A stretch of DNA of 64,000 nt, from contig NC_063157.1 in assembly GCF_020921035.1 (NCBI RefSeq), positions 22,709,015 to 22,773,014 on the forward strand, given 5' to 3'. Within the stretch, counting starts at the first letter, position 1. Each line of letters begins with the position of its first letter. A program made the position numbers and the translations under genes. The notes beneath the pieces are model-generated. The model had not been told where the DNA came from and did no database searches. It saw only the letters and a program-made list of their open reading frames with translations. The DNA comes from Rhodamnia argentea (Eukaryota; Streptophyta; Magnoliopsida; Myrtales; Myrtaceae). Shown piece after piece: positions 50,173 to 60,133 of the stretch.

Positions 50173-52600
50173 CAGTGAACATCGGCCTAGGTACGAGGAG
50201 CTGAAGTTCACACGACACCCCCTTCTTGAATCTTGATGGTGTGGTGAGGACCCTTCTCTTTCAAATCGCTACCCTGTCCTGTCGGACCACAAGAAAACAG
50301 TAAAAGGATTTCTCTTCTTCTTTTTCAAAAGAATTAGACAAAGGGAAAAAGCAAAGTTAAATAACGGTAACATGATTTACGAACTCCCACATGAAATTTG
50401 TCGAGGAGAGATGGATAGGACATGGACCAGACGTCTCGTACCCAAACCAAATCATTTTCACTTTTCAGTACATGGGCCTTTTGAGCTTGGCCGGTCGTCA
50501 ACCACCCCACCAATTTGTCCACACTAATCAAAGTGGGGACCCTCTCTAATCTTCAACTTCAAGGGGGCCTCCGCATCCAGCTCAGCAGAATCCCCGTCCC
50601 AGTCAACACCCTACTCCATCCACGTGGACGGCTCCCATTGGCCCCGCAATCAAAGGAGAAAAAGAAATTCTTCACCACAACCACAACACAAGCCTGTCAA
50701 AAGAGAAAAAGGGTGTGGAAATTAGAATGCCATCTTGCTGTCCTATCTGGAGCAGACAATAAATTTCAGTACAGTTTTGAGTTCATTGCTATCTCTCTGG
50801 ATTCCAATGGCTCCACGCCATTAAAGGGGCGTGACCCAAATTTAAGAAACTAAAAAAAAAAGAGAGGAAAAAACAAAGAAAAAAAATCAGATAATTAATT
50901 GTGCTTTTCGTTTTCAATTTCTAGCAATCACTGACTTTTGCATTCCCATTTCAAATTGGGCAATACACGGTTTCATTTCTTTAAGTTTATCATTTGAAAA
51001 AAAAAACCTTTATTTCGATCAATTCGAGAAAAATAGAAAAAAAAATTTACTCTCGTCCAGGTAAATTGCAAATTGACAATAGACTTATAGACTCGCTCCT
51101 ACACGCATACATTAAATCCATAATTTTCATCATTTTCTCTTTTGTAATCTTACGTTAATCATTGATGTATACCCACGCTTAAAACTCTTCTTTGAATAGT
51201 AAAAGCAAGATTTCGCTTGTACTTGATCCATATAGGAAAGAGGATCGAGATTATGCTCATCTTTCAAAACAGTAGCGTCGTCGTCTCCTTTATTCTCAGC
51301 TAATTAGCGAAAGCGCGAAAATCAAGGAATCTTAACCGTTGAGATTTTCCCTAATTAATCCCAAAAAGGGTGCAAATTTAGAGGGTTTAGGGTCCACCCT
51401 CTCTATTCACACCCACATATATCCACTAGGCCAGCACAAACTCAAAGTGGTTAAGTGTCCCCTCAAAAGGCAGATTTGCAAAATTTGATTGGATGTAAAT
51501 AAGACAAAGCTTAGCTTGTGATTAACTTGTAATTAGTGGAGACTATGCATGATCTAATCCCATTCTCCATGAAGCTTCCCCATTTTCCCTTTTTAACTTT
51601 CACTGAAGTACCTCCAAGGCTCCACTCTTTGCTTTTAACATGATCACATGCACTCTTGACAAATTCCTTCACATGTGGGTCCCTTTTTTAGGGGGTAAAG
51701 AAAAGGTAAATAAATTAGTGAATAAAAAAAAAAAACCGGCCTAATCATACCACGATGAGCGGAAAAATAAGGATAGACTTACATTACGTATATAAATCTT
51801 CTTCTTCTTCTTCTTCTTTTTGAGCCTGGATGCACAATCGTAATGGTCGATTTCATAACCCACTTAATGTCATATTTGTACGCCCGAGTGATATTAGGCA
51901 ATTTCATCGATCAAAAAACGAAGTCGCAAAAATGTGCGGATTCTTGCGGGATCCAACCTTAAGATCTGGGCATTTTTGAAATTCCTCTCAACTTTATGAA
52001 AGATTTGACAATCGGGTTTCCTAGAATGATGTATAATAAGATGATGAAGTCAAGATTGTCTCAAAGAAGTCCAACAAAGATTCAACAATTCCAACTGTGC
52101 TTACGTCATCAGGAGACTTGTCTAGGCCATGGACAAACTAGGACCTGTTTAGACCATTGGCATTCTCTTGAGGAGGGGGGGGCCTTGGTAGGGTCTAAAT
52201 GGAGCCTAAAGCTTTCAGTTGCTGTATCACTCTTATCTGCTAACTGGCAAATTGCTGTGATTTGCCATGTCTTTTTCAAGTTCAATTAGCTTGGCCTTAT
52301 CACAATTCATGGGAACAAATTGCTTTGCGGAGACAAAGGTGCTAAAATGGAGAAACAAAATCCAATGAATAAACTCCGTACTCGTCCCGAAAGGGCAAGT
52401 AACATCGGTCCGGATCAATCCACATGGTCGCGGTTGAATTCGTGATTAGATAGTGCCCGGTGGGCGGTTGATTAATCGAAAGGTTCGAGGAGTAGAAGGA
52501 CGGTTGAGCCTAAATATCTTTAAAACAGGGCAACATGGCTGTGTATGGCATTTGTCTGATTTTTTTATATCGACGAGGGATCGACTGAAAATCCCATCGT
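50171..52600. other. intergenic DNA, no gene recognised
   Basis: AT-rich with scattered A runs and a CTT run near 51798-51818. Frames at 50515-50853 and 51996-52289 have no recognisable domain and no splice logic. Confidence 0.5.
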
Positions 52601-52617
52601 GCATTGGGACGAGTGTA

Positions 52618-52795
52618 CTCAAAGTCCTAGAATTTATCACAAAAATGCAATTAAGCTCTGAAAACTTTTAAAAAGTGCAGTCAAGTCCTAAAATTTATCA
52701 CGAAAGCGCAATCGAGTCCTAAAACTTGCTAAAGGTGCGATCTAAGTCATAAAACTTGTCACGTTGGTGCAATCAAGTTCGTTTCGTTTTGATCG
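52618..52795. repeat. degenerate tandem repeat of about 38-40 bp
   Basis: Four to five diverged copies of a unit like 'aagtcctaaaacttgtcac' plus 'gtgcaatc'. The phrases 'ctagaatttatcacaaaaatgcaatt', 'ctaaaatttatcacgaaagcg' and 'ataaaacttgtcacgttggtg' line up. It may be a remnant of a larger element. Confidence 0.6.
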
Positions 52796-53259
52796 TCCAA
52801 CTTGACAAATGAAAAATGCTAACAAGTTTTAGGATCTCTAATCCATTTATTATGGGGATCGAGCAGAGCTCCTAGAAAAGGGCAAAATTCAGTAATCATG
52901 TGGAAGTAAATGAGAAGATTGTGATGGCATCATGTTGCCCGGTAAAATACAAAAGAATTCTGCGACCTAATTGCCCTCGTTAGGCAATCACTGTCTTATA
53001 GCTCTAATAATTTAACTTTTGTAGATACAGTTGTCAGTCGATTTCACGAGGCGAAAATAGAATAGACCCCCATCCCCGTATTTTTAAATTTTTAATTTTT
53101 TGGTCAAAGCAGAGGAGCTATCGGATGATCTGTCCTCACAATAGTTTCATTTATAGAGATAAAGCACTTGAGCTAAAAAGCAAAGCAAATCCCCCTTCAT
53201 TTAGGGTCGGTCGGTCCATCATATGGATCCGAACTAAAATTTGCTTTTCTTCACGCGTG

Positions 53260-53640
53260 TGATTTTGGGGGGGGAGAAAAAAGGGTTTTTTTTTTTTTTT
53301 TTGCCCTTTTGGTATGATATGGGCGAGGGAGGGCCGGCGGCGGTGGGGCGGTAGCTATTGGCGAGAGGGTAGACAGTATTTCCTTTTCTTTTTCTTTTTT
53401 AACTTTTAGATTTTTAAATTTAAAAAAAAAGTAAAAAAGTAAAAGTAAACAAAAATTAAATGACGAAAACGTTCTTGACAAGCTAGTAAGATATCCTTTT
53501 TTGATATTGATATGGCCACTTTAGGGCCTTATTTAAAGCAATGCCTGTTTCATATCTTTATTTGAAAAAATGAAGGCATTTCATGTCCTTATTTGAAATA
53601 AGGTTCATTTCTGGCTTTTATTTGAAATTTTTTCTTAATC
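53260..53640. mobile_element. decayed relative of the 1017-bp palindromic element
   Basis: The right half reads like that element's AT-rich arm: 'ggccttatttaaag', 'ttatttgaaaaaatgaagg', 'ttatttgaaataaggttc', ending 'tttgaaattttttctt'. A short GC-rich insert (53320-53350, gggcgagggagggccggcgg) sits inside. No clear left terminus or target duplication, so it looks older. Confidence 0.5.
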
Positions 53641-54549
53641 AATTATAGAGTGGAAAAATTACCATGAAGCATAGAAATGAAATAAATAAATAATCCAAGG
53701 ACCCACTTTGAGATTGCAAGCTGTGGCCAAATGCATAATCATCATCATGGCTTGACGGTGCGTCCATCCACATGACCTCACTCCTCCCCATTACTCTTCG
53801 CTCGAAGAACCTAAAAATGATGAAACTCATCATATCTCGAGTTTCGACCGAAAAAAAACTAAAATCATATCTCAAGTTCAAGTTCAAGTACGTTGAGCAA
53901 GACAAACCGATCGAACTGAAAATCGTCTGGACCCAATCGAACAGGTAAATTTGGTTCCATTTTCGAGGATATCGGTACTATGCTCGATTTAATAAAATTG
54001 AAATCCATAATTTCCGCTTCGTTTCCCATTTCTAGGGAGAACTGGACGACGGACCAATTATATTCATTCCACGTTTTTATTTCTTAAATGTAAACTAATT
54101 AAAGTTAATATATAGCAACTAAAATCCGTGTTGATCACTCATACTAATAATTCACCAGCTTTCAATTCCTCAATGGAATCGGACGGATTGGGAACCGATC
54201 ACCCGGTTTTATTTTATTTTACTATTAATTTTTTTTTTGGTGATTTATTGGGTCAGAAGGGAGGAAAAAAAAACTTGAGGCCTGAATCATTGTAAGGATA
54301 GTCGCAGATGAATTTTGAATCCACTGCGCTCCAACGTTCCCGTTGAACTATGATCCTCGTGACCCATCCAACGGTCAGAAATTCACCATGTGAATGCCTT
54401 TACCCCGGCCCCCCCCCTCTCTCTCTCTCTCTTTTTAAACTTTGTGTCGCCAAAACGAATTTCCATACCAAAATAAAAAAAAAATAATTAAAAAAAGAGA
54501 AAATTTAAAAAAATAAACGAAAAAAAAAAAAATGAAAAAGAGGAGGGGC

Positions 54550-54557
54550 TATAAATA
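54550..54557 (+). promoter_or_regulatory. TATA box of the LRR protein gene
   Basis: TATAAATA in the context ggggctataaatagtag, 281 bases upstream of the start codon. A C/T-rich leader follows. Confidence 0.7.
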
Positions 54558-54830
54558 GTAGAAAAGATAGTTCCGTCTTCTTCACACCTTTTTCTTTTTA
54601 AACTGCAACATCGTCTTTCTCCTTCCCCACCTTCTCCCATCATAACACCTTGCCTTCTTTGCCTTCCAAGAAGGAATCGAATGATCGCAAAACCCCTCCA
54701 CTGCCGAGCAACTTCTCGAGCTCTCTCCTTTCGCACGTTAATATGAGCGATAACCACTGACGATTCTCCTGTCAGATCATCTTTTCCCCTTTTGTGGAAT
54801 CATCCGTTTTGCCAAGTCCTGATCGCCAAA

Positions 54831-56612
54831 ATGCAGATTCTGAGAAGGGTCGCCGTTCTTTTCCTGGTGCAGACGATGGCGATCGCTTCCATCGGCGTAG
54901 CCGAAGAAGGAGGAGGAGCGCCGGCGGGCTGCGCGGAAGCGGACAGAACCGCTCTCCTGAGCTTCAAGGCCAAGATCTTGAAGGACACTTCGGGGAACCT
55001 CGACTCTTGGACGGGGACCAATTGCTGCGAGGACTGGGAGGGCGTCCAGTGCGGCCCTTCCGGGAGGGTCACTGGGCTGGTGCTTCAGGGATCGGTCGAG
55101 GACAGTGGCCTCTACATGAGTGGCACTCTGTCGCCTTCCTTGGGCGACTTGCTGTTCTTGGAGGTTTTGGTGATCTCCGGGACGAAGCACATCGCGGGGA
55201 CGATCCCCGAGAGCCTCTCGAAGCTGCCCCGCCTCGCTCAGTTGGTCCTCGAGTACAATTCTCTCGAAGGGATCATCCCTCCAGCCCTCGGGCAATTGTC
55301 ATCGCTCAAGGCCCTTTCGCTGACGGGCAACCGGTTCCGGGGCCAGATACCTCCGAGCTTGGGGAATCTCAGGAATCTTGTTCAGCTGAATTTGGCTAGG
55401 AATTTCCTCGCCGGTCCGATACCGCCCATTCTCAGGAACCTTCAGAGATTGCAGTTTCTTGATCTCAGCTTCAACTCGTTATCGGGGTCGGTCCCGGAAT
55501 TTTCGGGGCCATTCCCGAACCTTACCAATGTTGACCTCTCTAACAACCAACTGTCGGGCCAAATACCGATTTCATTGCTTAGTTTGCCGAGCATTTCGGC
55601 CCTGTCCTTGAGCCACAATCTGCTCACGGGCAAAATCCCAGACCAGATTGGCAATCTGAAATCTCTTGCACAGCTTCAGTTTGCTGGCAACAGAATCTCG
55701 GGGCAAATACCGGCTTCCCTTTCGAAATTGACTAATCTCTGGTCCCTTAACTTGTCCAGGAATGAGCTCTCCAACCCTTTACCTAATTCCCTTAGCCAAG
55801 GAATCCCTTCTCTGTCGACAGTCGATCTTTCATACAACAACCTCGCTTTAGGGACGGTTCCTGGTTGGATCGCGAACAGACCATTGTATGATGTCCGCCT
55901 CGCCGGCTGTAAACTCAGAGGAAACCTACCGGTTTTCACTAAACCGGATTCCTTGAGCTACGTAGACCTATCCGACAATTACTTCACAGGTGGTATCTCA
56001 AGTTTTCTGGGAAATATTCCCAGTCTAAGTGATGTTAAGCTGGGGAACAATCAGCTCAGCTTTGACCTTACGGGTATCAAACTACCAGATGGGCTACTCT
56101 CTCTCGATCTTCACTCCAATCGCCTAACTGGGTCACTCGCTGCAATATCGAGCAACAAGACAAGCAGCTCCTTGAAGGCTATTGACGTTACCAACAATCA
56201 ATTATCAGGCGCTATTCCCGAATTTGGAGAGGGTTCGAACCTGAAGGTGCTCAACATTGGAAGCAACCGAATCACAGGCCACATCCCGGCTTCGATCTCA
56301 AACCTGGTTGGACTCGAAAGATTGGATATTTCAAGGAACCAGATAAGCGGAACCATCCCTCCGGGTTTGGGTCAATTGGGTAATCTCCAGTGGCTCGATC
56401 TGTCTATCAATGCACTCACGGGAAGAATCCCCAGTAGCTTTGTGGGGTTGAGACTCGTTCACCATGCAAATTTCAGGGCGAACAGGCTATGTGGACAGAT
56501 ACCACAAGTGAGGCCTTTCAACGTTTTTCCACCCGTGGCTTATGCCCACAACCTGTGCTTATGCGGCAAGCCCTTGCCACCTTGTAGGAGAATCGGCAAA
56601 CTGGGGCAGTAA
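54831..56612 (+). CDS. secreted leucine-rich-repeat protein (DRT100/PGIP-like, no kinase)
   Basis: Intronless, 593 residues from the first ATG at 54831; the frame opens a little upstream without another ATG. Residues 1-24 form a signal peptide. The LRR N-terminal cap follows (about 34-74) with the paired cysteines C34, CC65-66 and C74 around ADRTALLSFKAKI and LDSW. About twenty plant-type repeats of the form LxxLxLxxNxLxGxIPxxLG fill most of the rest. A C-terminal cap with cysteines (NLCLCGKPLPPCRR) ends the protein. I see no transmembrane helix and no kinase, so it is probably apoplastic. Relatives include DRT100-like, At1g33590-type and polygalacturonase-inhibitor proteins; the exact role cannot be told from sequence. 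Coding GC is high near the 5' end and falls downstream, a pattern seen in some single-exon plant genes. Confidence 0.92.
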   Translation: MQILRRVAVLFLVQTMAIASIGVAEEGGGAPAGCAEADRTALLSFKAKILKDTSGNLDSWTGTNCCEDWEGVQCGPSGRVTGLVLQGSVEDSGLYMSGTLSPSLGDLLFLEVLVISGTKHIAGTIPESLSKLPRLAQLVLEYNSLEGIIPPALGQLSSLKALSLTGNRFRGQIPPSLGNLRNLVQLNLARNFLAGPIPPILRNLQRLQFLDLSFNSLSGSVPEFSGPFPNLTNVDLSNNQLSGQIPISLLSLPSISALSLSHNLLTGKIPDQIGNLKSLAQLQFAGNRISGQIPASLSKLTNLWSLNLSRNELSNPLPNSLSQGIPSLSTVDLSYNNLALGTVPGWIANRPLYDVRLAGCKLRGNLPVFTKPDSLSYVDLSDNYFTGGISSFLGNIPSLSDVKLGNNQLSFDLTGIKLPDGLLSLDLHSNRLTGSLAAISSNKTSSSLKAIDVTNNQLSGAIPEFGEGSNLKVLNIGSNRITGHIPASISNLVGLERLDISRNQISGTIPPGLGQLGNLQWLDLSINALTGRIPSSFVGLRLVHHANFRANRLCGQIPQVRPFNVFPPVAYAHNLCLCGKPLPPCRRIGKLGQ

Positions 56613-57041
56613 GATGCCAACCGAATTGTCTGATTAGATCAATGCTCACGCCATGTGAGCATATATATCCGTATAGGATCAGTAGAGGGAAGAAGATTGG
56701 TCATTCTTCTCCGGCTCTTCCATTTTTTAAATCGTTGTAACCATAGAAGTTAGCTATTCAATAATTTCATCTGTCTTCTACTCGAACAAGTGGCTAGAAT
56801 GCTGCTGCAATGAGAAACACTCGCATGAGGAATGATACCACAGAATGGAAGAGGCATTAAAGGGTTAATCCGCTGGCCACAAGCTGAGAACCTTTGGTGC
56901 AGAAACCAAACTGCATGATGACTACAAAACCATGTCTATAAATGTCAAAAAAGTGGAACTGGCTAGAACTTTGATTTACAATAACTAGAAGTCAAGACGC
57001 TAAAACCATCCTACATTAAAATGGAAATCTCAAAGCATGGA
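56613..57041. other. convergent spacer, LRR and HMG-box 3' ends
   Basis: 430 bases between two facing stop codons. Candidate poly(A) motif for the LRR gene: AATAATTTC near 56759. No other feature seen. Confidence 0.5.
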
Positions 57042-59003
57042 CTACTCCTCATCCTCTGATACTTCCTCAGTATCCTTGCCTTCAGTTTCCTCATTTGCAA
57101 CTTCCACATCTGCGGCTTCCTCCTTATCTGAACCCTCTTCGTTCTGTCCAATCACGAGACCCAAAATTTAGTGCATCTATAAGGGAGACCGTGCAGGTAA
57201 ATTCATGTAAATCCATAGACAATAGAAAGGTCAAACTCACTACCACATCATCTTCAGCATTATAAGCCTCCTTGGCCTTATTGAACTCCGCTTTGAGCTC
57301 AGAAGCTTTGTCCAAGTAGGGTTTTTTCTCCTACAGCAAATCAATTGTCAGATCACATTGCTAGACCCTGCCCAACATAGTAACGTCACAAGTAAAGAGA
57401 AACGAACTCACTTCATCCGACATTGACTTCCATTTCTCACCACCCTGTTTTGCAACCTATACAATCACATGACACGAACTTAGCCAGGAAGGATTTGACA
57501 TGGAAACTTTAGGAGTGTACTGCAGAAGTCAATATTTTTTACCTCCTTGACACCCTTAGAATCTGGGTTCGCTTCCTTGTAAGTCTTTCTGAAATCATCC
57601 CTGGAAAGTTAAAAATTCAATCAGCACAGAATTTTAAAAAAGGGGATGTTAATAAAACACACAAATACGCAATGGTGCCCTTACATGAAGAGGAAGAATG
57701 CTGTGGCAGGACGCTTAGGCATGTTTGCATCCTTGCCCTTCTTAGACTTCTTTTCTATTTTTGCTTTCTTAGCCTTGGGTTCTGATGACCTCTTTCTGTC
57801 AATTCATCAGCAGACATTGCAAGAACTTAATAAATTATCAACCTAAGTGGCATCACAAGATAGTACAAAGTACAACAGTAATGTGAGTTTTACCTATCCG
57901 CTGGTTTCTTCTTCACTTCAGCAGGTTTTTCCACTACTTGAGCCTCTGAAAACACAGATGGAATTTCCTAAATTACTCAAAATGATGCGCACAATTTCAG
58001 AGATAACCAAGAAACTTGACAGTCACGTACAAAATAAGTCTCTACGGGTATATTCAAAGTACAAACACATTTATCATACTTTAAAGGCAACGAGACTTGA
58101 AAACATACCCAAATTCATCTTGATTTTGGCATCAAGGCCGCAACTATGCATGCTAATGAGCGCCACTGGAACATCCTTGTTGCACTCTTCACTGTAGATC
58201 CACATTCACATCCAGATCAGCCACAACTTCCAAATATAACACTAGATTCTGGAAATGATTGCAGAGTTACCGTAGGACTCCTTCAACAACTAACAGTGTG
58301 AATTAGAAATAACTAACAAAAATCTTCAACGGAACAGCAACAGTAGAATCCAAATGCGAATCAAAACCAGCAAAGTATGCTTACATCCTGTATATAACCT
58401 GTTGTTCTCTCTACAGAAAATCCGCATTCACTTGCAGATTAGGCTCAACAACCTTTTGGAAAACTAGATTCTGGAAAGCAGACACACTATACGGCAAAAC
58501 CTAGGAGTCGCCAAACTATTTACCACAAAAAGTTAAAGAGAAAAAAACAGACCAATACCAAAGCACAAACGGAGAAACGACAATTTACTGCAAAAGTAAA
58601 TCGAAACTGGCAGATACACAAACATCGCGTCCGGTTCAGCACATACGTTGACTACAGAGCTAAGACCGAAGGGAAGTAATTAACACGCCGGTTATTACTG
58701 AGGCTAAACAGACCAAATCGCCGATCCAACAACGAGCTAAGTGGAGAAGAAAACTGTGCAGTGACATAGAGAAACCAGAATCTCGAACCTAAAGCACAGT
58801 GCACGGCTTCACTACATGAACTTCTACTTTAGAAACCGGTTTTTCGGTGAAGGAAATGAAAAAAAAAAACCGCGATGACATTACCATCGGGCAAAAGCAC
58901 TGCCATCCTTGCCGCGAACGAGCGAAGAAGCCGCTGCCGTGTCGACCTCCACTCTCTTCCTCGCCTTCGGCGGATTCGACTTCGACGATCCTCCTCCCGC
59001 CAT
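57042..59003 (-). CDS. HMG-box chromatin protein (plant HMGB6/HMGB7-type)
   Basis: Eight coding exons: 59003-58885, 58191-58109, 57945-57894, 57795-57685, 57600-57543, 57456-57412, 57330-57244, 57143-57042. They give 218 residues. The single HMG box spans about 110-180 (PKRPATAFFLFMDDFRKTYKEANPDSKG, then GGEKWKSMSDEEKKPYLDKA), with the wedge aromatic and Lys/Arg contacts intact. Ahead of it lies a plant-specific N-terminal region with CEECNKDVPVALISMHSC, which marks the HMGB6/7 branch. A basic linker (KKKPADRKRSSEPKAKKAK) and an acidic tail (57143-57042, Glu/Asp-rich) complete the plant HMGB layout. These proteins bend DNA non-sequence-specifically and assist chromatin remodelling (family knowledge). 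Acts in the nucleus. Confidence 0.95.
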
Positions 59004-59049
59004 TGGTGCTCCTTCCGAATAGTAGAAGATGCAAATGATGAGAGAGAGA

Positions 59050-60133
59050 AGAGAGAGAGAATGCGTTCGTTTGGAATGAAATTCCGAAGGAGGAGCGGAG
59101 TGTTATGAAGGGCGTTGAAGAGGGAAAACGAAAAAAAACGAAAGGCCAAATTGCGAATCGAGTGAAGTTTTTTTTCGAGTTTTTGCCGCCATCTGAGTGC
59201 GCGCGTTCTAGATGTTGCTACTGGCGCAGATCGATGACGTGTCCCATCTCTCACCGTCCGATCTCTTACACACGCTGGACGGTTTGGATCGACCATAATC
59301 TACGCGCCACAATTTTTACGGGCTCCTATTGGGCCTGCTCGGTCAAGGCTGTAAGGATCTTTAAGATTGGGCCTGTCTTGGTCCGGAGGCCCAGCCCACA
59401 AATGATGACGTGGACTAATAGTGAAAAGGATGAAAATATTTTATTTAGACTTTAAGTTCCGTTTGTTTCGCAGAAAACGAATGATTTAGAAAAAAAAAAT
59501 TAACAAAAAATGTCCGTTCATATTTATGTCTAAACATTTTCATAAACTATGAGAATATTTTGCATTTATTTATTTTCGCAAGCTATACAAGCTATAGTTT
59601 TTTGAAAAATATTTTTCAAATTATTCATTGTTTGTGAAATAAATAGAGCAGTAAACATTTTTCCATCTCGACGGTAACAATCGTATGCAAAATTTTAGAA
59701 GACCATTTTAACTTTGAACTTTGATTAATTGCGGCGAAATGATGATAAAAACTTTCACCGATAACGAGAAACTAGCCAATAGGCCCCTTCCAATTGGCGA
59801 ATAATATGATAAATACGTTGAATATTCGACATTGGCAGAAGACGTGAATTGAAAAAGAAGGGGGTATGTGCCTTACCTAGCTCATATCATCTTTGATCTG
59901 ACCCCCAAAAAAATAAAAAATTATCAGCTTTGAAGTTGAATCCACTCTATCCTATCGTGTCAAACTAAGTTCTCATCGACACATATATCGGATGAAAAAG
60001 AAACTAAACTCGAGCTCGAATATTAGAAGTTAACGAGTAATCGAAAAGGTTGCACCACTTAACTTCATCGTTTGACGTAGAAGATTACGTAATGAAAAGC
60101 ATAAAATAATAGGAAACAAGAAACAAAAATTCG
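59050..60133. other. spacer between the HMG-box promoter and the ABCG 3' end
   Basis: Contains a MITE (separate entry) and AT-rich sequence. No supportable gene. Confidence 0.5.
59455..59649. mobile_element. short MITE (family A)
   Basis: About 195 bp. The left end reads AGTTCCGTTTGTTTCGCAG and the reverse complement of the right end GCTCTATTTATTTCACAAAC. The ends match the element at 4408-4622 and the AT-rich interior is similar in style. Confidence 0.55.

Noticed and set aside
54777-55399. Antisense and alternate frames over the LRR gene start
   Set aside because: Shadow frames of a GC-rich coding region; the LRR frame explains the sequence fully.
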